Shown: positions 54,133 to 61,592 of the stretch, piece by piece
How positions within the stretch are numbered: the first letter of the stretch is position 1
How the letters are laid out: every line of letters starts with the position of its first letter
Assembly: GCF_013874595.1 (NCBI RefSeq)
Contig: NZ_CP059431.1
Span: 1,612,001-1,676,000, forward strand
From: Flavobacterium sp. xlx-214
GTDB lineage: Bacteria; Bacteroidota; Bacteroidia; Flavobacteriales; Flavobacteriaceae
Length of the DNA: 64,000 bases
Direction: 5' to 3'
Translations under genes and position numbers: made by a program
Notes under the pieces: generated by a model
What the model saw: only the letters and a program-made list of their open reading frames with translations
Databases searched by the model: none
Told to the model about the DNA's origin: nothing

Positions 54133-56196
54133 TTATTTATTGATTCCTTCTAAATCTAAAAGAAACGCATATTCTTTAGCAACTTCTTTCAATGCTTCAA
54201 ACCTGCCCGATGCGCCACCATGGCCAGCATCCATATTGGTGTCTAAAAATAATAAATTTTTATTGGTTCTTAGGGTGCGCAACTTAGCAATCCATTTTGC
54301 AGGTTCCCAATATTGTACTTGTGAATCGTGAAAACCTGTAGAAATGTATAAATTAGGATAATCTTGCGCTTTTACGTTATCATATGGTGAGTATGATTTC
54401 ATATAATCGTAATACTCTTTTTCGTTAGGATTGCCCCATTCATCGTATTCACCAGTGGTTAACGGAATAGAATCATCAAGCATAGTAGTAACCACATCAA
54501 CAAAAGGTACTTGTGCAATTACGCCGTTGTATAATTCAGGAGCCTCATTTAAAACAACACCCATTAACAAACCGCCAGCAGAACCACCTTCGGCATACAA
54601 ATGTTGTGGTGAGGTATATTTTTCATTGATTAAAAATTGAGAGCAATCAATAAAATCGGTAAAAGTATTTTTCTTGTGTAATAATTTACCGTTTTCATAC
54701 CAATCTCTGCCTAAATCTTCGCCACCGCGTATATGAGCAATAGCGTAAATAAAACCACGATCTAATAAACTTAAACGGATACTTGAAAAATAAGGTTCCA
54801 TGGTTGAACCGTACGATCCATAAGCATATTGAAGTAGGGGATTAGTTCCGTCCTTTTTTAAATCTTTTTTGTAAACTAACGAAATTGGAATTTTAGTACC
54901 ATCATTCGCAGTAGCCCAAACACGTTCTTCAGTATAATTGTTTTTATCAAACGTGCCGCCTAATACCTGTTGTTCTTTTTTGATTTCTTTTTCTTGCGTA
55001 CGCATGTTGAAATCAATAATTGACGAAGGCGTTGCTAATGATTGGTAACCGTAACGTAAAATTTCGGTGTCAAAATCAACATTTGTGGTAGTATAAGCCG
55101 AAAACGTTTCACTATTAAAAGGTAAATAATAAGCAGCTTCAGGATTTTGCCATGGTTGAATTTTAATATGCGATAAACCATTAAAACGTTCAGAAATAAC
55201 CAAATAATCTTTAAAAATATCAATACCTTCTAATAAAACATCTTCTCTGTGCGGAATTAAATCTTTCCAGTTTTCTTTAGCTGTTTTATCTTCTTGGGTA
55301 ACCATCAATTTAAAGTTCGTAGCTTCGTCTTTATTCGTAACAATGTAAAAATGATTGTTGTAATGCGAAACAGAATACTCTAAACCACGCGTACGTTTTT
55401 GAAATATTTTAAAAGTACCTTCGGGATTTGTAGCTTCTAAAATTTGATATTCTGATGTTAAGGTGCTTTCTGAACCAATAATTAAATACTTTTTTGATTT
55501 TGAACGGTAAATGTAGGTAGAAAAAGTTTCGTCTTTTTCCGTAAAAATAAGGGTATCATTGGTAACATTGGTTCCTACAATATGCTTAAAAATACGATCG
55601 GCACGTAATGTTTGTTCGTCTTTTCTAGAATAGAACAACGATTTATTATCGGCAGCCCAAGTACTACTTCCCGTTGTTTTTTCAATTTTTTCAGGTAAAA
55701 TTTCACCCGTTTCTAAATTTTTAATTTGGATAGTGTATTCTCTGCGCGAAACAGTATCAACTCCAAAAGCGGCTAAAGTATTGTCATCACTAATATTTAA
55801 ACCACCTAATTGAAAATACGAATGTCCTTTAGCCATTTCGTTACAATCAAATAAAATTTCTTCTGCAGCCTCTAAACTTCCTTTTTTACGTGTGTAAATA
55901 GGATAATCTTTTCCGGTTTCAAAACGCGTTAAATACCAATAACCATTGTAGAAATACGGAACCGAAGAATCGTCTTCTTTAATTCGGGCTTTCATTTCAT
56001 CAAACAAATTTTTCTGAAAATCTTTCGTATGCGCAGTTAACTCTTGGTAATACTTGTTTTCTTCCTCTAAGTAGGCAATTACTTCTTTGTTTTCGCGTTC
56101 GTTTAACCAATAGTAATTATCGGTACGTATATCGTTATGTTTGGTAAGCTCTGTTGGTATAATCTTAGCAACAGGTTCTTGAATATTTTTGCTCAT
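54133..56196 (-). CDS. ptrB: S9 family peptidase (oligopeptidase B type)
   Basis: A 687-residue prolyl-oligopeptidase-family serine peptidase of the oligopeptidase B (S9A) type. The N-terminal part is a seven-bladed propeller, with ENKYYQELTAHTKDFQKNLF typical of OpdB. The catalytic Ser is S539 in EGGSAGGLLMG; the Asp and His are in GFHDSQVQYWEPAKW and AGHGGASGR. There is no signal peptide, so it is cytoplasmic. It should cleave short peptides, in the family after basic residues. It is divergent from ybaB. Confidence 0.92.
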   Translation of the reverse strand: MSKNIQEPVAKIIPTELTKHNDIRTDNYYWLNERENKEVIAYLEEENKYYQELTAHTKDFQKNLFDEMKARIKEDDSSVPYFYNGYWYLTRFETGKDYPIYTRKKGSLEAAEEILFDCNEMAKGHSYFQLGGLNISDDNTLAAFGVDTVSRREYTIQIKNLETGEILPEKIEKTTGSSTWAADNKSLFYSRKDEQTLRADRIFKHIVGTNVTNDTLIFTEKDETFSTYIYRSKSKKYLIIGSESTLTSEYQILEATNPEGTFKIFQKRTRGLEYSVSHYNNHFYIVTNKDEATNFKLMVTQEDKTAKENWKDLIPHREDVLLEGIDIFKDYLVISERFNGLSHIKIQPWQNPEAAYYLPFNSETFSAYTTTNVDFDTEILRYGYQSLATPSSIIDFNMRTQEKEIKKEQQVLGGTFDKNNYTEERVWATANDGTKIPISLVYKKDLKKDGTNPLLQYAYGSYGSTMEPYFSSIRLSLLDRGFIYAIAHIRGGEDLGRDWYENGKLLHKKNTFTDFIDCSQFLINEKYTSPQHLYAEGGSAGGLLMGVVLNEAPELYNGVIAQVPFVDVVTTMLDDSIPLTTGEYDEWGNPNEKEYYDYMKSYSPYDNVKAQDYPNLYISTGFHDSQVQYWEPAKWIAKLRTLRTNKNLLFLDTNMDAGHGGASGRFEALKEVAKEYAFLLDLEGINK

Positions 56197-56223
56197 ATTT
56201 ATTATTCACTAAAAAGGTGTCGA

Positions 56224-56231
56224 CAAAAATA
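56224..56231 (-). promoter_or_regulatory. Promoter -7 element for the S9 peptidase gene
   Basis: TATTTTTG on the minus strand, a perfect TAnnTTTG match, 27 bases before the ATG at 56196. Confidence 0.55.
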
Positions 56232-56300
56232 CAACAAAAACAAACGATAAAATAAGGAATGGTTTCCTAATGATTCATTAGCAATTTTAATGAAAATTGA

Positions 56301-56308
56301 TATTTTTG
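56301..56308 (+). promoter_or_regulatory. Promoter -7 element for ybaB
   Basis: TATTTTTG, a perfect TAnnTTTG match, 22 bases before the ybaB ATG. Confidence 0.55.
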
Positions 56309-56330
56309 TACTTTATTAAAAAAGAAACAT

Positions 56331-56654
56331 ATGTTTGGAGATTTAATGGGCATGATGGGGAAACTTCAAGAAGCTCAAAAAAAAGTAGAAGAAACAAAGC
56401 AAAGATTAAATACCGTTTTAATTGACGAGCAAAGTGCCGATGGTTTATTGAAAGTAACTGTTACAGCAAATAGAGAAATTAGATCTTTAGAGGTAAGCGA
56501 TGAATTATTAAGCGATAAAGAACAGTTAGAAGATTATTTAATTTTAACATTAAACAAAGCTTTAGAAAAAGCGGGCGCAATAAACGAAGCTGAATTAGCT
56601 GCTGCTGCCAAAGATGGTATGCCTAATATTCCTGGAATGGATTTATTTAAGTAA
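56331..56654 (+). CDS. YbaB/EbfC family nucleoid-associated protein
   Basis: A 107-residue YbaB/EbfC protein: an N-terminal helix with [21 protein letters not shown], a beta sheet ([19 protein letters not shown]) and a C-terminal helix ([14 protein letters not shown]). The family forms tweezer-shaped dimers that bind DNA. In many bacteria it is next to dnaX-recR; that context is not seen here. The lipoprotein gene follows after one base. Confidence 0.93.
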   Translation: MFGDLMGMMGKLQEAQKKVEETKQRLNTVLIDEQSADGLLKVTVTANREIRSLEVSDELLSDKEQLEDYLILTLNKALEKAGAINEAELAAAAKDGMPNIPGMDLFK

Positions 56655-56655
56655 A

Positions 56656-57366
56656 ATGAAAAAGATATTTTATATAGGTTTAGTTGCTGCTTTTGGATTT
56701 GTTTCTTGTAATAAGGATACTAAAAGTGGTAATACACACATTACAGGTGAAATTAAAGGATTAAAACAAGGTACCTTGTACATACAACAAGTAAACGATA
56801 GTACATTGGTTACTTTGGATAGTATTGTTTTAAACGGAAAATCGACTTTTGAGAGTAGTTTTGATTTAAAAGAGCCCGAAGTTTTGTATTTAGGTTTAAA
56901 TAGAGGAACATCGCAATCTGTAGATAATTTGATTTTGTTTTTTGCAGAACCAGGAAATTTAAAAATAAACAGTTCATTAGATAATTTTTCTAGTGGAGCT
57001 ACTGTTGAAGGTTCTAAAAATCAAGAATTATTCACTAAATATTTAAAAGCAAAAGCAGTAATTACCAACAAGCAAAACGTTTTAATTAAAGAAATGCTTT
57101 TAGCTCAAAAAAGCAAACTTACTGTTAAAGCTGATAGTTTAGATAAGGCAATACAGCGTACAACAAGTCGAGTTTATTTAAATGCAGTGAATTTTGCTTT
57201 AAAAAACAATAAAAACGAAGTAGCTCCTTATGTTACTTTAACTGATGTTGCAACTATAAATAACAAATACCTAGACACTATTTACGGAAATTTAACGCCA
57301 GAAGTTGCTAAAAGTAAATACGGTGTTATTTTAAAAGATTATTTAGAGTTGATTAAGAAGCAATAA
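56656..57366 (+). CDS. DUF4369 domain lipoprotein
   Basis: A 236-residue lipoprotein. I start at the ATG at 56656, one base after the ybaB stop; an upstream frame inside ybaB would spoil the signal MKKIFYIGLVAAFGFVSC. The DUF4369 region is at about 25-110: NTHITGEIKGLKQGTLYIQQV, LDSIVLNGKSTFESSFDL, and LFFAEPGNLKIN. This beta domain often precedes a thioredoxin-like domain in Bacteroidota. Here only a helical region of about 115 residues follows, with no thioredoxin motif. Function unknown. Confidence 0.82.
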   Translation: MKKIFYIGLVAAFGFVSCNKDTKSGNTHITGEIKGLKQGTLYIQQVNDSTLVTLDSIVLNGKSTFESSFDLKEPEVLYLGLNRGTSQSVDNLILFFAEPGNLKINSSLDNFSSGATVEGSKNQELFTKYLKAKAVITNKQNVLIKEMLLAQKSKLTVKADSLDKAIQRTTSRVYLNAVNFALKNNKNEVAPYVTLTDVATINNKYLDTIYGNLTPEVAKSKYGVILKDYLELIKKQ

Positions 57367-57385
57367 TCGGAAGAAAACAGTAATA

Positions 57386-57417
57386 AAAAAACTCCAATCA
57401 ATTGATTGGAGTTTTTT
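57386..57417. terminator. Bidirectional terminator
   Basis: A perfect 16-base-arm inverted repeat (CTCCAATCAA core) with no loop, between the DUF4369 gene and convergent rplS. Confidence 0.85.
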
Positions 57418-57435
57418 ATGATCTTAATTAAAAGA

Positions 57436-57792
57436 TTACTTTCTACGTAATTCTTTAATTTTAGCTTTTTTACCAGTAAGTTCTCTGAAGTAGAAAATAC
57501 GAGCTCTACGAACTTTACCTCTTTGGTTCAACTCAACTTTTTGTAAAGCTGGCATGTTAATAGGGAAGATACGCTCTACACCAACGTTACCAGACATTTT
57601 ACGAATAGTAAAAGTTTCAGTGCTTCCGCTACCTCTTCTTTGAATAACTACTCCTTTAAAGAACTGAGTTCTAGTTTTGTCACCCTCTTTAATTTCGTAG
57701 TAAACAGTAATAGTGTCACCCGCTTTAAAATCAGGGAAATCTTTTTTTGTAACGAATTCGTCTTGTACGAATTTTACTAAATCTAAAGACAT
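57436..57792 (-). CDS. rplS: 50S ribosomal protein L19
   Basis: A 118-residue L19, complete over the family length. The core KAGDTITVYYEIKEGDKTRTQFFKG, then VIQRRGSGSTETFTIRKMSGNVGVERIFP and the basic end VRRARIFYFRELTGKKAKIKEL are unmistakable. It lies at the 30S-50S interface. In many bacteria rplS directly follows trmD. Here trmD is upstream on the same strand, but a TraB/GumN gene lies between them, and rplS has its own promoter and a 65-base leader. Confidence 0.97.
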   Translation of the reverse strand: MSLDLVKFVQDEFVTKKDFPDFKAGDTITVYYEIKEGDKTRTQFFKGVVIQRRGSGSTETFTIRKMSGNVGVERIFPINMPALQKVELNQRGKVRRARIFYFRELTGKKAKIKELRRK

Positions 57793-57857
57793 TGTAAATA
57801 TTTTTTAAGTTAATTCAAACCAACATGCACGGTTTTCGCCAGAGGTTAATCCAAAAG
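57793..57857 (-). promoter_or_regulatory. rplS leader (possible autoregulatory leader)
   Basis: From the predicted start near 57857 to the ATG there are about 65 bases. They contain a GGCGAAAACC stretch and short flanking complementary segments (TTAACC and GGTTTGAA) that could close a stem. Ribosomal-protein leaders, including an L19 type, have been described in Flavobacteriia; whether this matches cannot be decided by eye. Confidence 0.35.
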
Positions 57858-57862
57858 TGGGG

Positions 57863-57870
57863 CAAATATA
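57863..57870 (-). promoter_or_regulatory. Promoter -7 element for rplS
   Basis: TATATTTG on the minus strand, a perfect TAnnTTTG match, 70 bases before the ATG. Confidence 0.55.
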
Positions 57871-57952
57871 AGTATTTATTAAAATACAAAACAAATATTT
57901 TTTGTATAATTTGCTAAATATTTACTTGTTTAACTAACTGTAACAAAGCAAT

Positions 57953-58813
57953 TTATTGTATGTTGATAGGTTTTACAGTGTATCCTTTTTCTTTTAATAG
58001 TTTTAAAACACCATGATTACCACCTAAATGCGCTGCACCTACAGCAAAAAACACCGATTCGGTTTGCATCATTTCGGGCATTTCATTAATCCATTTATGA
58101 TTGCGTTTTGTAAGCATTTCGTTATATACATAATCTGTCATATAACTGCTTTTCTTCATATAATCATACAAACCGTTAATGTTTTGAGATTTGTAAAGTT
58201 CAACCATTTTTTTGGTGCTTTCAAATCCTTCTTTCTTCATGTCTTGTAACATTTGTATTACAGCATCGGTTCCTAATGATTTAGACATGATTTCCAATTG
58301 TTCTTCAACTGTTTCCAAACCACCTAATTTCTTTTGTTGCGCCATTGCTGATTGAAGAAACTCCATTTCGTACATCCTAAAATCGGTACAAGTAAAAGCT
58401 TTAACACTAACCATACTAACTATTGCCGATTCTGAAAAATTTTCTAGTTGAGCAATATCTATATCAACAACTTCTTTAAGTAATTGCTTTAATTCATTAT
58501 ATTTATCAGCAGTTAAACGCTTAGAAAGAGGCACGTTGCTCATCATTGCTTGTTGAAGTACTGCCATTGCGTTAGGATCGCCAAAATTAATTTCAGCATA
58601 ATAAGCATCTACATTTTTCAACGTGTTTTGAATTTTATCAGTCATGATGTAGTCATCATTACAAATCATATGGATGGTTCCAAAAACGTACGATGGCTTT
58701 TTTAAACCGTTACCTGAAATTTCCCATAACAAACTATTTTCTGTTTGTGCATTTCCAAGAAAAGAACACATTGTTAGGGCGCATACAGCAATACTTTTAA
58801 ATATATTTTTCAT
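57953..58813 (-). CDS. TraB/GumN family protein
   Basis: A 286-residue exported protein with a signal peptide (MKNIFKSIAVCALTMCSFLGNA, then QTENSLLWEISG). Family hallmarks are KPSYVFGTIHMIC near the start and FFAVGAAHLGGNHGVLKLLKEKGY at the end; the GTxH and GxxH motifs are the proposed metal site of the TIKI/EreA/PrgY-like fold. Related proteins are metalloproteases or block peptide signals; the substrate here is unknown. It lies between trmD and rplS, on the same strand. Confidence 0.9.
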   Translation of the reverse strand: MKNIFKSIAVCALTMCSFLGNAQTENSLLWEISGNGLKKPSYVFGTIHMICNDDYIMTDKIQNTLKNVDAYYAEINFGDPNAMAVLQQAMMSNVPLSKRLTADKYNELKQLLKEVVDIDIAQLENFSESAIVSMVSVKAFTCTDFRMYEMEFLQSAMAQQKKLGGLETVEEQLEIMSKSLGTDAVIQMLQDMKKEGFESTKKMVELYKSQNINGLYDYMKKSSYMTDYVYNEMLTKRNHKWINEMPEMMQTESVFFAVGAAHLGGNHGVLKLLKEKGYTVKPINIQ

Positions 58814-58864
58814 GTCAATTGTTTTTAAAGGTAAGTAAGTATCCTCTGTTGATTGTTACAAAAA

Positions 58865-58887
58865 AATCCAACTTTAACAGTTGGATT
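58865..58887 (-). terminator. Terminator after trmD
   Basis: Nine-base arms AATCCAACT / AGTTGGATT, followed on the minus strand by TTTTTT. It overlaps the trmD stop. Confidence 0.75.
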
Positions 58888-59566
58888 AATTATCTTCTAA
58901 TAAATCAGGGCGTCTATTTTGTGTATGCTCGTATGCTTTTTCTTCGCGCCACTTTTCAATTTCAGGAAAATTTCCACTTAACAAAATATCAGGCACTTTC
59001 CATCCTTTGTATTCAGCCGGACGTGTATAAATGGGCGGAGCTAGTAAATTATCTTGAAAACTATCTGTTAAAGCCGAAGTTTCGTTTGATAAAACCCCCG
59101 GAATTAAACGAATGATTGTATCGCATAAAATGGCAGCTCCTAATTCACCACCCGATAAAACATAATCGCCGATAGAAATTTCTTTCGTAATAAAATGATC
59201 GCGAACGCGTTGATCAACTCCTTTATAATGCCCACAAAGAATAATAATGTTTTCTAGCATAGACATGTTATTTGCCATAGATTGATTTAGTGTAGCACCA
59301 TCAGGCGTCATGTAAATAACTTCGTCATAAGTACGCTCATTTTTTAGCTGGCTAATACATTTATCAATGGGTTCTATACTCATTACCATACCTGCACCAC
59401 CACCAAATTGATAATCATCAACATTTTTATGTTTGTTAGTGCTATAATCTCTTAAGTTATGAAAGTGTACTTCAACCAATCCTTTTGCAATAGCCCTTTT
59501 TAAAATGGATGCTTCAAACGGACTTTTTATTAATTCTGGTAAAACGGTAATTATATCAATTCTCAT
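58886..59566 (-). CDS. trmD: tRNA (guanosine(37)-N1)-methyltransferase
   Basis: A 226-residue SPOUT methyltransferase that makes m1G37 in tRNA and so prevents +1 frameshifting. It has [20 protein letters not shown] at the start, the catalytic-loop [14 protein letters not shown] (Asp), and the knot [16 protein letters not shown] and [17 protein letters not shown]-terminal helical domain completes it ([25 protein letters not shown]). It is followed by a terminator and a TraB/GumN gene instead of rplS directly. Confidence 0.96.
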   Translation of the reverse strand: MRIDIITVLPELIKSPFEASILKRAIAKGLVEVHFHNLRDYSTNKHKNVDDYQFGGGAGMVMSIEPIDKCISQLKNERTYDEVIYMTPDGATLNQSMANNMSMLENIIILCGHYKGVDQRVRDHFITKEISIGDYVLSGGELGAAILCDTIIRLIPGVLSNETSALTDSFQDNLLAPPIYTRPAEYKGWKVPDILLSGNFPEIEKWREEKAYEHTQNRRPDLLEDN

Positions 59567-59583
59567 TAATAAAGTATTTGGTG

Positions 59584-59591
59584 CAAAATTA
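59584..59591 (-). promoter_or_regulatory. Promoter -7 element for trmD
   Basis: TAATTTTG on the minus strand, a perfect TAnnTTTG match, 17 bases before the ATG. Confidence 0.55.
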
Positions 59592-59626
59592 CAATTTCTT
59601 TATCAGTTAATCCTTTAGAATTAGCT

Positions 59627-59634
59627 TATATTTG
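59627..59634 (+). promoter_or_regulatory. Promoter -7 element for the PPIase gene
   Basis: TATATTTG, a perfect TAnnTTTG match, 31 bases before the ATG. Confidence 0.55.
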
Positions 59635-59665
59635 TAGTTTCAATATAAAAACATAGAAATTAGAT

Positions 59666-60598
59666 ATGGAAAACGGAATTTATGCAAAGTTTACTACTCC
59701 AAAAGGTGAAATTTTAGTTAAATTAACTCATGATAAAACACCTGGAACTGTAGGTAATTTTGTTGCTTTAGCAGAAGGAAATTTAGAAAATAAGGCTCGT
59801 GTACAAGGAAAACCGTATTACGATGGATTAACTTTTCACCGTGTTATAAATGATTTTATGATTCAAGGTGGATGTCCTCAAGGTTCTGGTACGGGTGATC
59901 CAGGTTATAAATTTGACGATGAGTTCCATCCTGAATTAAAACACGATACACCAGGCGTGCTTTCAATGGCAAATGCAGGGCCAGGAACCAACGGTTCTCA
60001 GTTTTTTATTACACATATTGCAACACCTTGGTTAGATAATAACCATACTGTTTTTGGACATGTAGTTGAAGGACAAGATGTTGTTGATGCTGTTGAACCA
60101 GGTGATACAATGGACAAAGTAGAAATTATTAGAGTAGGAGATGAGGCGCAAAAATGGAATGCGGTTGAGGCTTTTAGAACTTTTGAAGGATCGCGTATGA
60201 AAAGATTAGAAGCTGAAAAAGCAGCTATGGCAGCAGAATTAGATAAAGTTGCAGCAGGTTTTGAAAGTACTGAAAGTGGTTTACGTTACCAATTTATTCA
60301 GCGTGGTTCTGGCAACCGTGCTACAAAAGGAAGTAAAGTATCGGTTCATTACAAAGGACAATTATTAAACGGTACTGAGTTTGATAATTCTTATAAACGT
60401 AAAAAGCCAATTGATTTTACTGTAGGAGTTGGTCAAGTAATTGAAGGATGGGATGAAGGAATTATGTTATTAAACGTTGGCGATAAAGCTCGTTTTGTAA
60501 TTCCGTCTCAATTAGGATATGGTTCACGTGGTGCAGGTGGCGTTATTCCACCAAATGCAACTTTAATTTTTGATGTTGAATTAGTAGACGTTAAATAG
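59666..60598 (+). CDS. Cyclophilin-FKBP fusion peptidyl-prolyl isomerase
   Basis: A 310-residue protein with two unrelated prolyl isomerase domains. The cyclophilin domain is at about 3-158: GLTFHRVINDFMIQGGCPQG, SMANAGPGTNGSQFFITH and LDNNHTVFGHVVEGQDVV. A helical linker of about 45 residues follows (GSRMKRLEAEKAAMAAELDKV). The FKBP domain is at about 215-310: SVHYKGQLLNGTEFDNSYKRKKPI, VIEGWDEGIMLLNVGDKARF and YGSRGAGGVIPPNATLIFDVEL. Such dual immunophilins with the cyclophilin first are known from flavobacteria. There is no signal peptide, so it is cytoplasmic. It has its own promoter and terminator. Confidence 0.93.
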   Translation: MENGIYAKFTTPKGEILVKLTHDKTPGTVGNFVALAEGNLENKARVQGKPYYDGLTFHRVINDFMIQGGCPQGSGTGDPGYKFDDEFHPELKHDTPGVLSMANAGPGTNGSQFFITHIATPWLDNNHTVFGHVVEGQDVVDAVEPGDTMDKVEIIRVGDEAQKWNAVEAFRTFEGSRMKRLEAEKAAMAAELDKVAAGFESTESGLRYQFIQRGSGNRATKGSKVSVHYKGQLLNGTEFDNSYKRKKPIDFTVGVGQVIEGWDEGIMLLNVGDKARFVIPSQLGYGSRGAGGVIPPNATLIFDVELVDVK

Positions 60599-60603
60599 TA
60601 ATA

Positions 60604-60637
60604 AAAAAAGGAGTACATAATTTTGTACTCCTTTTTT
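60604..60637. terminator. Terminator after the PPIase gene
   Basis: Fourteen-base arms (AAAAAAGGAGTACA and complement) around a 6-base loop, between the PPIase gene and the convergent small lipoprotein gene. It can serve both. Confidence 0.85.
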
Positions 60638-60816
60638 AATAAAGCTTTTTGGGATGTAATGTTTTTTTTAAAAGTGCTGTACTCCATTTCAGGTTGCACA
60701 TTCATTTCTATATCTTCCTCATAAATCGTATGAGATACTTCTTTTTTACAAGAAATAAAGGCAATAAGACCAATTAAAACAACTGTTTTTAGTTTTGCAT
60801 TAGTTATTTGTATCAA
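60636..60816 (-). CDS. Small lipoprotein, reading frame possibly damaged
   Basis: Minus-strand codons encode LKTVVLIGLIAFISCKK, a clear lipoprotein signal, followed by EVSHTIYEEDIEMNVQPEMEYSTF. The frame has no ATG; it needs a TTG at 60816. An ATG exists at 60800, overlapping the previous stop as TAATG, and would be in frame if an A4 run had one more base. At the 3' end the present frame reads through the terminator to 60508. A one-base change in an A8 run near 60668 would instead end the protein at 60636, just before the terminator. I infer indels in A-runs, either real decay or sequence errors. Confidence 0.45.
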
Positions 60817-61501
60817 TGGAATCTTTGTATAATTTTTCAAAATCAATAGTGTCAAATTCAAATTCTTGTTGTTTGTGAACATCACATCGGTTTACAATTA
60901 AAGGTACTTTCTTAATTTTTGTAACATCAATCATTACATACTCTATTAAATCGTTGCCGTTTTGTTCTTTAAAAATAGCAATTCCTTTTTCTTGATTAAT
61001 CAATTTAATAGTTAAAATTCTATTGGTACCAAACACACCGTTTAAATGGAATTTGTAGGTATTATTATTTATCTTTTTTTGTGACACTATTTTATTTGCA
61101 ATTGGACCTTCGCCTGCATAATCAATATAAACCGAATCGGTTATTGACACTTGATAGTGATTAAAAAAGTCGCATGGTTTATAAGCATACAGTTTGTTTT
61201 TATACTGATGTAAAATAATCTATTTTTTTATAGGTAGAATGATTTTTTGCTTTGTGATTTTTACATTGCTTTCTCTTAAATAATCGAAAGAAGATTGATA
61301 TGATTGCTCATCGAATTCATCAAAATCAAAATTCGAAATTTCATTATATGCTTCGCTGTTTTCATTAGTATCAAAATAAACACTTTGCAAACTGCCTTCT
61401 TTAGCACTTTTTTCTAGAAAAAGGGTATCGTTCTTACTTTCTTGTGCGCTTAAGAAGATTGGAAAAATCAAAAAAGCACTTAAAATTATCTTGTAAAGCA
61501 T
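60800..61501 (-). pseudogene. Secreted protein gene interrupted by an in-frame TAG
   Basis: Two frames, 61220-61501 (93 codons) and the open stretch 60800-61219, lie in the same frame and are separated only by one TAG at 61220-61222. The first begins with a signal peptide (MLYKIILSAFLIFPIFLSA, then QES). After the TAG the frame stays open through KNKLYAYKPCDFFNHYQVSI and on to the TAA at 60800. There is no ATG after the TAG, only a GTG at 61150. The simplest reading is one 233-residue exported protein with a nonsense change (for example TGG to TAG). I recognise no family. Two separate genes or readthrough remain possible. Confidence 0.6.
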
Positions 61502-61559
61502 TTGAGAAAAGTATTTTTATTAAATGAAATTAGCTTTTTTATTTATACAATAATAAAAA

Positions 61560-61580
61560 AACCGTCTTAAAAAGACGGTT
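61560..61580 (-). terminator. Terminator after the S9 peptidase gene
   Basis: Nine-base arms AACCGTCTT / AAGACGGTT, followed on the minus strand by a run of T. Confidence 0.82.
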
Positions 61581-61592
61581 TAATAGCTTTAT

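Noticed and set aside
60508-60635. C-terminal extension of the small lipoprotein past the terminator
   Set aside because: The codons are the antisense of the hairpin and of the FKBP domain, so they are unlikely to be real protein.
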